From the NCBI GenBank assembly GCA_016714815.1, contig JADKBZ010000028.1, positions 1-46,189 of the forward strand: DNA of 46,189 bases, read 5' to 3'. Positions 1-8,932 of the stretch are shown one piece after another (the first letter of the stretch is position 1; the number at the start of each line of letters is the position of its first letter). This stretch comes from Holophagales bacterium. GTDB taxonomy: Bacteria; Acidobacteriota; Thermoanaerobaculia; UBA5066. A model generated the notes under the pieces. That model did not search any database. It saw only the letters and a list, made by a program, of their open reading frames with translations, and was not told where the DNA came from. The position numbers were made by a program, and so were the translations under genes.

Positions 1-416
1 ATCCTCTTCTCCTTCGAGGTCATCTGTCTCTTCGTGAGTTCCATCGAAATCCCCATCGGAATTCCCGTCGTGTTCGCAAGGGCTGCGGAGGTGCGCCGGC
101 GCCTCCGGCCACGCCCGGGGCCGCCTGCCGTCTCTCCGCCTTCTTCGCCTCTTGCATCTCTCGCATCGCTCCCCTCGCGCTTGCGCACGCACGCCTTCCC
201 AAGGTTCGAGCCTCGTCTTTCGGCTATCTTTAGTGCGTCGGGCCGGACGCGAGAGAGATTGTGGGCGCCCGCAGCTTCCTTGTCTGTCACGAAGAGCTGT
301 GCAGCTCGAATGTGTTCGGCGGATAGGCAGGCGACTCCAGATGGGGCGACCCCGCGCTCGTCCCGTCCCTCCGTCGCGCCGCCCGCCGCCGCCCGCCGAC
401 CCTATAAACTCCAGGT
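1..416. other. Leading non-coding stretch, no gene recognised
   Basis: I see no convincing gene in these first 416 bases. Open frames exist on the plus strand (for example from 34) but their translations are Arg/Pro/Ser-rich low-complexity text with no family resemblance and they run into the next gene in another frame. The stretch is presumably the upstream region of the Uma2 gene, possibly containing decayed coding DNA. Confidence 0.5.
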
Positions 417-986
417 ATGTCCGGACTCGCCAGAAGACGTGAAGCAACCTACGAGGACCTCCTCGCCCTGCCGGACGACGTCCTAGGACAGCTCGTCGAA
501 GGCGAGCTGCACGCGACGCCGCGACCGGCCATCGATCATCAGCGCGCATCCTCCGTTCTTGGAATCCGCCTTGGAGACCCGTTCGACCTCGGAGGCGGCG
601 GTCCTGGCGGCTGGTGGATCGTCGACGAGCCGGAACTCCACCTCGACTGGAACGTCCTCGTCCCCGACCTCGCCGGCTGGCGCAGAGAGCGCCTCCCGGA
701 ACTCCCTCGCGAGGCGTTCTTCACTCTCGCCCCCGACTGGGTCTGCGAAGTCCTCTCCCCCTCCACGGCCCGCCTCGACCGCGTGAAGAAACTCTCGATC
801 TACGCGCGGGAAGGGGTTGGGCACGCCTGGCTCGTGGACCCGGTCCTCGAGACGCTCGAGGTTTTTCGGCGGCAGGGCGAGGCCTGGCTTCTCGTCCTCA
901 CTGCCGGCGGAGATGACATCGTGAGGGCCGAGCCTTTCGACGCCATCGAGCTGACGCTGACCGGGCTCTGGATCCGGCCGGCCTGA
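417..986 (+). CDS. Uma2 family (DUF820) putative restriction-like endonuclease
   Basis: This 189-residue protein has the compact PD-(D/E)XK-type fold signature of the Uma2 family. Visible core residues are D84 in VPDLAGW, E111 in CEVLSPS, and K125 with Y129 in the DRVKKLSIYA stretch, followed by the typical GxxHAWLVDP strand. The family is common in cyanobacteria, Acidobacteria and other multicellular or soil lineages, usually as many paralogs per genome. Its cellular role is not established; nuclease function is inferred from the fold. It stands about 100 bases upstream of an AAA/DUF4143 ATPase on the same strand but is not tightly coupled to it. The start ATG has no strong ribosome binding site. 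The family call is secure, the function is not. Confidence 0.85.
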   Translation: MSGLARRREATYEDLLALPDDVLGQLVEGELHATPRPAIDHQRASSVLGIRLGDPFDLGGGGPGGWWIVDEPELHLDWNVLVPDLAGWRRERLPELPREAFFTLAPDWVCEVLSPSTARLDRVKKLSIYAREGVGHAWLVDPVLETLEVFRRQGEAWLLVLTAGGDDIVRAEPFDAIELTLTGLWIRPA

Positions 987-1052
987 TCGCCGACCTCGTG
1001 CCAGAGGGCGTGGCGATCAGGCCGAAGGCCGGAAACGTGTTTATCCCTTTCT

Positions 1053-1082
1053 GAAGGAGAGTTCTCATTGTTTCTCTCCTTC
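1053..1082 (+). promoter_or_regulatory. Inverted repeat upstream of the AAA ATPase
   Basis: GAAGGAGAG at 1053-1061 is perfectly complementary to CTCTCCTTC at 1074-1082, giving a 9-bp stem with a 12-base loop. There is no T-tract after it, so it is not a classical intrinsic terminator. The left arm is purine-rich like a Shine-Dalgarno site but lies about 26 bases before the first usable start (1088). A role in transcript stability or in controlling translation of the ATPase is possible but only inferred. Confidence 0.4.
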
Positions 1083-1087
1083 CAGGC

Positions 1088-2434
1088 GTGAGAAACTGTC
1101 CCATGGCCTCCGAGCCCGAATCCCCGTTCCGCACCCGCCTCGTCGAGATGCTCGGGGAGGGCATCTCCTCGCCCATCCCGAATTCCACGCCCCGGCGGGT
1201 CCACGGGCGACTGGCGCTTCCCGGAAAGGCCACCGCCGTCATCGGGATGCGCCGGGCGGGCAAAACGACACTCCTTCACCAGATTCGCCGGGAACGCCTG
1301 CAGGCGGGCATACCGCGGGAACGGCTTGTCTTCGTCAGCCTCGAAGACGAGCAGCTCGCGGGAATGACCGCGGATCAGCTCCGTCTCCTCCCCGAGGAGT
1401 ACTACCGCCGCTTTCCCGCACTGCGCCAGCACGAGGTCGTGACGTGGTGCCTGGACGAGATCCAGACGGTCACCGGTTGGGAGAGGTTCGTCCGGCGCCT
1501 CCTCGACTCGGATAAGGTGGAGGTCTTCCTGAGCGGATCGTCCGCGGCGCTCCTCAGTCGCGAGGTGGCGACGGCGATGAGGGGACGAGGCTGGGAGGTC
1601 GTCCTTCACCCGTTCAGCTTCGAGGAGGTGCTAAGGCATCTGGGCCTGGCCGTTCCGGAGCCGTCCGGCCTGATCTCGGCCGCCGAACGATCGGCTCTCG
1701 AGGGCGCGTTCGTGGAGTACCTCGGGAACGGCGGCTTCCCCGAGGCTCAGGACCTGGACGATGCGACCCGGCGGCAGCTGCTTCGCGACTACGTCGACGT
1801 GGCAATGCTCAGGGACGTGATGGAGCGCCACGGGGTCGCGAACCTTGCGGCACTGCGGTGGCTCGTGCGGCACCTCCTCGGAAACGCCGCGGCGCCCTTC
1901 AGCGCGGAGCGCTTCTACCGGGACCTCAAGTCCCAGGGGCTCAAGGTCGGCAAGGACACCGTCCACGACCTGATCGCCCACCTTGCGGACTCGTTCCTCA
2001 TCCGCGTCGTCTGGATGGAAGCAGCTTCGGAACGACAGCGGATGGTCAACCCGCGGAAGGTCTACCCCGTCGATCCGGGTCTCATTCCGGTCTTCGACCG
2101 GACCGGCCGGTCGAGTCTGGGTCACGCCCTTGAGACGGCCGTCTTCGTGGAGCTGGAGCGGAGGCGCTGCGAGGTGACGTGGGTGAAGACCCCCGAGGGC
2201 AACGAAGTCGACTTCCTTGCGAGAACCCCGGGCGGAGCGCTCGAGCTGATCCAGGTCTGCGCCGACGCCTCCGATACCGCGACGGCGACCCGGGAGCTTC
2301 GAGCCCTGGAAGAAGCCGCGACGGTCTTTCCGCGCGCGAAGCGGCGGCTTCTGACGCTCACCGCGGACGCGCTCCCGCGCGAGATCCCGAAGGGCGTGAC
2401 CGCTCAGCCCGCGTGGGAGTGGATGCTCGGGTGA
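1088..2434 (+). CDS. ATP-binding protein of the AAA_14 / DUF4143 family
   Basis: The protein is 448 residues from GTG 1088, or 443 from the in-frame ATG at 1103; neither has a clear ribosome binding site. An N-terminal AAA domain carries the Walker A motif GMRRAGKTT (about residues 53-61), a Walker B-like strand WCLDEIQ, and a sensor-like strand VFLSGSSAALLS followed by RGRG. The C-terminal half is the DUF4143 domain, including the VDPGLIPVF region and a nuclease-like block with E and D in EVDFLA, reminiscent of a PD-(D/E)XK fold. These ATPases are widespread in archaea and bacteria, occur in many copies and are often linked to mobile or defence-related regions; no precise function is known. 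The hairpin at 1053-1082 lies immediately upstream. Confidence 0.85.
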   Translation: MRNCPMASEPESPFRTRLVEMLGEGISSPIPNSTPRRVHGRLALPGKATAVIGMRRAGKTTLLHQIRRERLQAGIPRERLVFVSLEDEQLAGMTADQLRLLPEEYYRRFPALRQHEVVTWCLDEIQTVTGWERFVRRLLDSDKVEVFLSGSSAALLSREVATAMRGRGWEVVLHPFSFEEVLRHLGLAVPEPSGLISAAERSALEGAFVEYLGNGGFPEAQDLDDATRRQLLRDYVDVAMLRDVMERHGVANLAALRWLVRHLLGNAAAPFSAERFYRDLKSQGLKVGKDTVHDLIAHLADSFLIRVVWMEAASERQRMVNPRKVYPVDPGLIPVFDRTGRSSLGHALETAVFVELERRRCEVTWVKTPEGNEVDFLARTPGGALELIQVCADASDTATATRELRALEEAATVFPRAKRRLLTLTADALPREIPKGVTAQPAWEWMLG

Positions 2435-2468
2435 GGCCCGGCGCCGGCCCGGGCGTGAAGAGAACGCC

Positions 2469-4880
2469 TCAAGCGCCCCGGTAGCGGACCTCCACTTTCG
2501 TCCTCCCCTTTGCCGTCGTTCCCGCAGGAGGCGGCGGCAGGAGAGTTCCTTCGAGCCCGTTACCGTCCACCTCGACGCGCACCGCGCCCGGTGAGAGCGC
2601 TTCGTCGCGAACGACGGTCACGTCGAGCGTGACCCCTCGCCACGGTCGCGTCATCCGGACCGTGCCCCAGGACGGCGGGAGGCACGGGTCGAATCGCATC
2701 CCGTCGAGCTCGGGACGGACGCCGACGACCCACTCGCAGACGACCCGGTGGAGCCACTGTGCCGAGCCGGTGTACCAGGTCCAGCCGGCGCGGCCGTGGA
2801 GGGGCGAGTCGGGGCCGTCGACGTTCCCGGGGAGGACGTAGGGCTCGGCCCGGTAGGCTTCGGGGTCCTTGCGCGTCGGGTCGATGGCGGCGAGGAGCGT
2901 CTCGACGAGGTCGGGGTCCTTCGACTTTCCCGCCGCCGAGATCGCCCACGTCGCCGCGTGCGTGTAGACGCCGCCGTTCTCGCGCATGCCGGCCGCGTAG
3001 CGGGTGATGTAGCCGATCTCGCGAACCGGGCGGTCGTACGCCGGACCGAGCAGGAGCGCCCCGGCGGGGCTGACGAGGTGCTCCTTCACGGCCGCCATTG
3101 CGGCCGCGGCGCGGTCGGGCGGAGCGACGTCATTGAGGACGGCCCATGTCTGGGCGTTGAGGTAGATCTTCCCGCGCTCGTTCTCGTGGCTCCCGATCTT
3201 CTCGCCCGAGTCGAGCGTCGCGCGCCAGTACCAGCTGCCGTCCCACCCGTACTCGTTGATCGCGGCGACGAGCGCCTCGCGGCGCGTCGCGAAGTCCGCG
3301 GCGCGCGCCGGCTCTCCCGTCCGCGCGAAGAGCCCGGACCACTCGCCGAGAATGCCGGCCAGGAAGTGGGCCAGCCAGATCGACTCGCCCTTCTCCTCGA
3401 GGCCGACAGCCGAAAGACCGTCGTTCCAGTCGCCGGCGCCGATGTACGGCAGGCCGCGCGGGCTCGTCCGGCGGAAGACGCGCTCGAAGGCGCGCAGGAC
3501 GTGCTCGACGAGCGGGGCGGGCTGCGGGTCGTCGAGGAACGGGGCGCGATCCGCGAGGATCGAGAGGTCCCCCGTCTCGCGGACGTAGGCCGCCGTCACG
3601 AAGGCGAGCCAGAGAAGGTCGTCGGTCATCTTCGTGACGTGCCCCATCTCCGAGAGGGGGTGCCACCAGTGGTAGACCGAGCCATCGGCGAACTGGTGCG
3701 CGGCGTGGAGCCGGATCTGCTCGCGACAGAGCGAGGGATCGACCGTCAGCCAGACCTGCGAATCCTGAAGCTGGTCGCGAAAGCCGTAGGCGCCGCTCTG
3801 CTGGTAGTAGCCGCAGCGACCCTGGATGCGCGCAGAGATCGCCTGGTAACGGACCCAGTCGTTGAGGAAGGCGTCGAACGTCGCGTCGGGCGTCTCGACG
3901 CGATGCGCGGCGAGGAGCCCCGTCCAGCGGGCTTTCGCGGCGGCGAGCGAGGCGTCGAGCGCCGCGACGTTCCCGAAGCGGGCGAGCAGCGCCCGCGTCC
4001 CCTCGTCCGTCTCCGCGGTCGCCAGGACGAAGCCGAGGTCGAGCGTTCCTCCCCACGGAATCTCGATCGGGACGCGCAGCGCGCCGACGGCGTCGCCGTG
4101 GCGCCCGAAGCTCCCGGGCCACGCCTTCCCTGCGAGGGCCGCGGGGGCCGCGAAGCTCCCGAGGCGCCCGAGGAAGGCGGCCTTGTCTCCCTCCGCCTCG
4201 GAAACCGGCTCGGTGCAGGCGAGGGCGCTGACGTACGGGAATCCCGTGTTCCAGTGGCCCCACCGCTCCGAGCCGACTTCCCACATGTGGGAGCGCGCGA
4301 AGACGGCGTTCCTCTCGACGTCCCGCTCGCACTCGAGGAAGAGCTTCGTGAACTCGCGGCGCGGCGACGGCGTGACGCCACAGTTCCACTCGACGAAGGC
4401 GACGAGCTCGAGTCTCCGCGGGGTGAGCAGCTCGTTGGTCAGCGTGAGCCGCCAGAGCTCGGCGGTCGCCTCCGGGTCGGCGAAGAGAGTCCACTCGGCC
4501 GCGATGCCGTTCTTTGCGGTCCGAAACGTCGTGTACCCGAGCCCGTGCCGGCACTCGAACCGGTCGTAGGCCGGGAGGCACGGGGCGGGAGAAAGCGACC
4601 AGACCTCGCCCGTGTCGACGTCGCGGAGGTACAGGAAGCGGCCCGAGGAGTCCTCCGTCAGGTCCTGCTCCCAGCGCGTCACGACGGCGAGCTGGGAGTT
4701 GTCGACCCAGGTGAAACCAGAACCCGTCTGGCTGACGACGAGCCCGGCACGGGCGTTGGAGATGACGTTGACCCAGGGTCGCGGCGTACGCGGGTCGGTG
4801 ACGACGTATTCGCGGCCGTCCTCGGTGAATCGCCCGTAGGCGTTGGCGGCGGGGACGGGGCGCGCGGGAGCCTCGCTCAT
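2469..4880 (-). CDS. GH94 beta-glucan/oligosaccharide phosphorylase
   Basis: This 803-residue protein has no signal peptide and should be cytoplasmic. It shows the GH94 order: N-terminal beta-sandwich (about 1-290), linker helices, (alpha/alpha)6 barrel (about 330-740) and a C-terminal beta cap. The GDWND motif at 483-487 carries the general acid Asp (D487; Asp490 in Cellvibrio gilvus cellobiose phosphorylase). Such enzymes cleave beta-glucosidic bonds with phosphate, releasing alpha-glucose-1-phosphate. Length matches cellobiose and chitobiose phosphorylases (about 800), and is shorter than characterised 1,2-beta-oligoglucan phosphorylases (roughly 1,100). However, the motifs SGAYGFRDQLQD, GKGES-like EEKGES and GWTWYTGSA look most like the GH94 domain of cyclic beta-1,2-glucan synthase. 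Linkage specificity is therefore inferred, not proven. It is the last gene of the minus-strand glycan operon, with a good site GGAGGA five bases before its ATG. Confidence 0.88.
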   Translation of the reverse strand: MSEAPARPVPAANAYGRFTEDGREYVVTDPRTPRPWVNVISNARAGLVVSQTGSGFTWVDNSQLAVVTRWEQDLTEDSSGRFLYLRDVDTGEVWSLSPAPCLPAYDRFECRHGLGYTTFRTAKNGIAAEWTLFADPEATAELWRLTLTNELLTPRRLELVAFVEWNCGVTPSPRREFTKLFLECERDVERNAVFARSHMWEVGSERWGHWNTGFPYVSALACTEPVSEAEGDKAAFLGRLGSFAAPAALAGKAWPGSFGRHGDAVGALRVPIEIPWGGTLDLGFVLATAETDEGTRALLARFGNVAALDASLAAAKARWTGLLAAHRVETPDATFDAFLNDWVRYQAISARIQGRCGYYQQSGAYGFRDQLQDSQVWLTVDPSLCREQIRLHAAHQFADGSVYHWWHPLSEMGHVTKMTDDLLWLAFVTAAYVRETGDLSILADRAPFLDDPQPAPLVEHVLRAFERVFRRTSPRGLPYIGAGDWNDGLSAVGLEEKGESIWLAHFLAGILGEWSGLFARTGEPARAADFATRREALVAAINEYGWDGSWYWRATLDSGEKIGSHENERGKIYLNAQTWAVLNDVAPPDRAAAAMAAVKEHLVSPAGALLLGPAYDRPVREIGYITRYAAGMRENGGVYTHAATWAISAAGKSKDPDLVETLLAAIDPTRKDPEAYRAEPYVLPGNVDGPDSPLHGRAGWTWYTGSAQWLHRVVCEWVVGVRPELDGMRFDPCLPPSWGTVRMTRPWRGVTLDVTVVRDEALSPGAVRVEVDGNGLEGTLLPPPPAGTTAKGRTKVEVRYRGA

Positions 4881-4920
4881 CAGATCCTCCGGAGAAGCGG
4901 CAAGAAAGAGACGGAGGTCG

Positions 4921-7900
4921 TCATGGCAGGACGACGACCTCCGCGGGAAGGGAGCGGACGACGACCTCTCCGCCCGGGGAGGGAGGCGCCGGGCGGCCGT
5001 TGACGGTCGCCGTCCGCACAGGGGACGAAAGGGGGGCGCGGACGACGATGCCGCCCGGCGGAAGGCTCTTCAGTCCGGAAAGGCGGACGCGGATCCCCTT
5101 TCCTTCGGCCGTGAGCGAGAGATCGAGGGGCCCGTACGGGGTGAGGAGACCCTTCACCGAGACCCCGCGCGCGGAACGGACCCAGGAGGAGGGAAGCCCC
5201 GCGGCGACGACGAGGGCCGAGTCTTCCTCCCGTTCGTACGCGAACAGGTCGAGGAACGAGCGGACGAAGTCTGAGCCGACCCAGGTGTGCGGGATGTCGC
5301 CGACGAACTTCGGCGTTCGCGCATCGCGCCAGACGACCTCGCCCCACTGATTCCACTCGGCGGGACGCAGGTCCCGGAAGAAGAGCTCGAGGAGGTGCTG
5401 GACGTCCTCGCGGCGCCCGAGGCGCACGAGCGCTCCGACCGTCCGCCACTCGTACGGCGTATAGATCTCCCCTTCGCCCGCCTCGCGCTTTGCGACGTTC
5501 TCGAGGTACTTCGCGAACGTCCGCTCCAGCGCCTCCTTCGGCAGCCGCGCCTGCTCTCCGCCGGGCGAGAGAGCGGCCGTCGTGGAGGTCGCGTCGAAGT
5601 CGCCGAGCTCCGCGCAGCCGGGGAGATAGTCGATCCCGCGGCGCTGCATCACGAGGCGAATCGAAGCGTGAACGTCCTCGGCGAACTCGTCGCGGATCCT
5701 CGCGAACTCCTTCGCCTCGGCCTCCTTGCCGAGGAAGCTCGCGAGGAAGACCGCGTCCTTGAAGCCGCGCAGGGCGAAGAAGTCGTCCCAGTAGGAGTGC
5801 ATCGGCTTCGCCGAGTAGCCCTCGTGACTGATCGACTCGGGAAGGAGGCCGTAGAAGATCCGTCCTTCCGGCGTCTGGTACTCCGCGGTCCGGCGCTTCT
5901 GGCGCAGCTGGTCTAGGTACCCCACCGCCGAGACGACGTGCGGCCACATCCGCCCGGCCAGGCCCCGGTCGCCCGTGTAGCCGACGGTTTCGGCGATCAG
6001 GAAGAGGAGCTGGCCGTGGCTGTCGTTCTCGGGAACGCCGTCAGCGCCCCGATAGTCGACGCAGCACGGCACGCGGCCGTCCTCGCCCTGGAAGCCGGCG
6101 AACCAGAGGAGGAACGAGCGGGCCTCCCCGGAGTGCCCGAGGCGAAGGAGCGCCTCGGAGGTGAGTGAGCCGTCGCGGATCCAGGAGCGGGCGTACGACC
6201 GCGAGCCGGGCTGGATCGCCGGGCCGTCGCGATTGACGAGGATCCAGCCGAGCTGCGATTTCAGCACCTTCACGTAGCGCTCCGCCTCGGGCGGGACGTC
6301 GAACGTGACCCGGTCGAGCCGGCCCCGCCACCCTTCCCGCTCCCTCGCCAGGAGGGTCTCGAAGAGGGCCGAGGCGTCGGCGGGGGAAATCCCCGGCCAG
6401 GCCCCGGGCCCGAAGGCGGCGCCCAGCTCCGCGGGAGCGCGCGTCCGGTCGAACGGGATCGCGACGACGACCTCGCGGGACGCACCGGGTCCGAGCTCGA
6501 GGTCGAATGCGAAGGCCCCCGAAGCGAGACCGTCCGGGTCCGTCACGCGGGCGGATGGAGGCAGCGCCCCCGCACGGAGAAAGCCGGAGACGTCTCCCGC
6601 GTCGAACGTCGTCGCGCCCGCCGCGGAAGGTGCGGTGAGCGGGACGACGAGCCGCGCGCCGTCGACGACGGCGCGGCCGCTCTCGAACGCGAGTGCGCGG
6701 ATCTCAGAGACTCCGCCGGGCGTGCCGAGGAACTGCCAGGGCGGGTTCACCTGGAGGGGCCGGATCGCCAGGACGAGACGGACGCGCCTCGCGGCCGCCG
6801 TCCGGTTCGAGACGCGATAGCGCGAAAGGAGCGCCGACGAGCCGGGCAGGCCGGCCGCGAACGCCGTCGTCTCGAGCGTCAGCCCTTTCGCGTCCCACGT
6901 CACCGACGGGATCGGCAGGTCGCCGTCCAGCAGGGCGTGCCGCGTCGTCACGTCGGCCCAGGTGACGAGCCGTCCCTCGTCGACGAGGAACGGCTCGACG
7001 GAGAAGAGCCCGGCTCCCGCCTCCAGGGCGCCGTCCTCGGAGAGAAGCCCCTCGTTCAGATCCCCGTCGACGCCGACCACCGCCCAGTACGACTGCTCGC
7101 CGGCGAGGTACCGCGGCCACGCGCCCCGCGGGTCCGCCTTCGCCACTTCCGCTACGAACGCGCTCGGCGTCGCGCCGAAGGCGAGCGGCATCACCGCGAC
7201 CTCCCTCAGCTCGAACGGCTCCGTTTCCGGCCCTTCGAGGAGCCGGATGCGGACGCCTCGCGCCTCGCTCTCCGGGAGCGCCAGGTAGTCGCGCCCGCCG
7301 TTGCCCCCCGCGACCTCGCGGGCCGTCGTCCAGGTCGCCCCGTCCTCCGAGAGGTCGACGGCGTAGCGGCTCGCGAACGAGGCTCCGTGATCGACGACGA
7401 GCCCCCCGAGCTCGCGAAGGGCGCCGAGGTCGACGGTCCAGACCGCCGCCCCCGCCGAGGAGGCGCGCCAGGCCGTCGCCGGATCCCCGTCGAAAGCTCG
7501 TCCCGCGCCGTTCCCCGGCGCCGTCGACGAGGCGGAGGCGGACGGCGGTTTCGCTGCGGGCTCCGGCGGCAGGTCGACGACGACGAGGTCGGCCACCTCG
7601 ATCCAGCCCTTGCCGCCGCGGCCCGCGGTCACGGTCACCTCGATCGAGCCGATGCGGGAGGGAGCTCCCCCGCCCGAGGGGCCCCAGGCGAACTCGACCT
7701 GCCTCTGCTTCACCCGGAGCGGCTCGAACTCCCGCGGGAAGGTCGTGTTCCGTTTCCGGAACCACCAGACGTTTCCGCCCGACGGATCGGCGAGCTTCAG
7801 CTCGAGATCGTTCGGGAGCGCCTCGCCCCGGAGCCGGAGCCGGATCTCCCAGCGCGCCGGGAGGACGAGGTCGACCTTGCGCGTCGCCGCGGCCCAGCCG

Positions 7901-8097
7901 GCCTTTCCGCCGAAATCGAAGTCGAGGCGGAGCGCGCCGGACGGTACGGAGGGCGCGCGAGAGATCGCGGCCGAGACCCCCGGAGCCGGGGCGGCCTTCC
8001 ACGCGAGCGGGTCGTCCGTGGGGATCGTCGTCGTCCGGGGAGCGGGCGCGGCGGCCAGAAGGAGGACCGACGACACGAGGAGCGCGAAGCGTTTCAT
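4921..8097 (-). CDS. Exported discoidin-domain protein with an (alpha/alpha)6 glycosidase-like barrel
   Basis: The 1,058-residue product starts with a signal peptide (residues 1 to about 17). A beta-rich, carbohydrate-binding-like module follows (about 50-175), then an F5/8 type C (discoidin) module (about 183-303, with AFDGDPATAW), a long beta-sandwich, and a C-terminal (alpha/alpha)6 barrel. In the barrel, ARSWIRDGSL, PENDSHGQ and YWDDFFALRG contain acidic residues placed as in six-hairpin glycosidases. I cannot assign a CAZy family; proteins of this layout are usually annotated only as coagulation factor 5/8 type domain proteins. Its place between the ABC permeases and the GH94 phosphorylase argues for an exported enzyme or binder acting on the same glycan. 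It starts 10 bases after the upstream permease stop and ends 40 bases before the GH94 start. Confidence 0.75.
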   Translation of the reverse strand: MKRFALLVSSVLLLAAAPAPRTTTIPTDDPLAWKAAPAPGVSAAISRAPSVPSGALRLDFDFGGKAGWAAATRKVDLVLPARWEIRLRLRGEALPNDLELKLADPSGGNVWWFRKRNTTFPREFEPLRVKQRQVEFAWGPSGGGAPSRIGSIEVTVTAGRGGKGWIEVADLVVVDLPPEPAAKPPSASASSTAPGNGAGRAFDGDPATAWRASSAGAAVWTVDLGALRELGGLVVDHGASFASRYAVDLSEDGATWTTAREVAGGNGGRDYLALPESEARGVRIRLLEGPETEPFELREVAVMPLAFGATPSAFVAEVAKADPRGAWPRYLAGEQSYWAVVGVDGDLNEGLLSEDGALEAGAGLFSVEPFLVDEGRLVTWADVTTRHALLDGDLPIPSVTWDAKGLTLETTAFAAGLPGSSALLSRYRVSNRTAAARRVRLVLAIRPLQVNPPWQFLGTPGGVSEIRALAFESGRAVVDGARLVVPLTAPSAAGATTFDAGDVSGFLRAGALPPSARVTDPDGLASGAFAFDLELGPGASREVVVAIPFDRTRAPAELGAAFGPGAWPGISPADASALFETLLAREREGWRGRLDRVTFDVPPEAERYVKVLKSQLGWILVNRDGPAIQPGSRSYARSWIRDGSLTSEALLRLGHSGEARSFLLWFAGFQGEDGRVPCCVDYRGADGVPENDSHGQLLFLIAETVGYTGDRGLAGRMWPHVVSAVGYLDQLRQKRRTAEYQTPEGRIFYGLLPESISHEGYSAKPMHSYWDDFFALRGFKDAVFLASFLGKEAEAKEFARIRDEFAEDVHASIRLVMQRRGIDYLPGCAELGDFDATSTTAALSPGGEQARLPKEALERTFAKYLENVAKREAGEGEIYTPYEWRTVGALVRLGRREDVQHLLELFFRDLRPAEWNQWGEVVWRDARTPKFVGDIPHTWVGSDFVRSFLDLFAYEREEDSALVVAAGLPSSWVRSARGVSVKGLLTPYGPLDLSLTAEGKGIRVRLSGLKSLPPGGIVVRAPLSSPVRTATVNGRPAPPSPGGEVVVRSLPAEVVVLP

Positions 8098-8107
8098 TCC
8101 TGGTTGC

Positions 8108-8932
8108 CTATTCCTTGAGACCGCCGGCGGTGATGCCGTCGATGTAGGAGCGCTGAAGCGCGAGGAAGAGGAGCAGCGCCGGCAGGACGGTGACGACCGC
8201 CCCGGCCATCATCAGCTCGGTGTCCTGGACGTGCTCTCCCGACAGGCTCGCGAGAGCCACCGTCAGCGTCCACTTCGTGTCGTCCGTCAGGACGATCAGG
8301 GGCCACATGAAGTCGTTCCACGTCCCGAGGAAGGTCAGGACGCCGAGCGTGACGAGGATGGGGCGGCAGAGCGGCAGGACGATCGACCAGAAGATCCGCA
8401 GCTCCCCCGCTCCGTCGATCCGGGCCGCGTCGAGGAGCTCGTCGGGGACCGAGGCCGCGTACTGGCGGACGAGGAAGATGCCGAAGATGCTCGCGACGCC
8501 GGGGAGGATCACCCCCGCGTACGAGTTGACGAGCCCCATGGACCTGAGGAGGAGGAAGACGGGCAGCATCGCCACCTGGCCCGGGATCACCATCGCGGCG
8601 AGGAGACCCGAAAAGAGCGGCCCGCGCGCCGGGAAGCGGAGCTTGGCGAACGCGTAGCCCGCCGCCGCGTTCACGACGACCGACAGGAGCGCGGCGCAGG
8701 TGGCGAGGAGGGCGCTGTTGAGAAAGCTCCGCCCCATGTCGAGCCTCACGAAGAGCTCGCGGTACTGGTCGAGAGTGGCCTGGCCCGGCAGGAGCGGCGG
8801 CGGCGAGGTGTTCGCCTCGCCCGCCGTCATGAACGAGGCCGAGACCATCCAGAGGAGCGGCGCGAGCGTGACGACCGAGCCCGCGACGAGGGCCGCGTGG
8901 ACGCCGATCGTGGCGAGAGTCTTCCTCGTCAC
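8108..8932 (-). CDS. Carbohydrate ABC transporter permease, MalG-like
   Basis: I chose the GTG at 8932, giving 274 residues, because the translation then begins with a standard inner-membrane start and overlaps the preceding permease stop by 4 bases (GTGA). About six transmembrane helices are visible. The EAA loop, which docks the ATPase, reads ELLDAARIDGAGELRIFWSIVLPLCRP. The pattern is that of the MalG/LacG family (CUT1 class) which imports di- and oligosaccharides. It pairs with the MalF-like permease and the lipoprotein binding protein directly upstream. No cognate ATP-binding subunit is encoded in the operon, so a shared MsmX/MalK-type ATPase elsewhere in the genome is expected. Confidence 0.93.
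   Translation of the reverse strand: MTRKTLATIGVHAALVAGSVVTLAPLLWMVSASFMTAGEANTSPPPLLPGQATLDQYRELFVRLDMGRSFLNSALLATCAALLSVVVNAAAGYAFAKLRFPARGPLFSGLLAAMVIPGQVAMLPVFLLLRSMGLVNSYAGVILPGVASIFGIFLVRQYAASVPDELLDAARIDGAGELRIFWSIVLPLCRPILVTLGVLTFLGTWNDFMWPLIVLTDDTKWTLTVALASLSGEHVQDTELMMAGAVVTVLPALLLFLALQRSYIDGITAGGLKE

Noticed and set aside
34..486. Plus-strand frame of 150 codons at the window start
   Set aside because: Low-complexity translation overlapping the Uma2 gene in another frame; no ribosome binding site or family resemblance.
2748..5003. Plus-strand frame of 751 codons
   Set aside because: It lies opposite the GH94 gene and its Arg/Glu/Val-rich text has no family match; it is a high-GC shadow of the real minus-strand gene.
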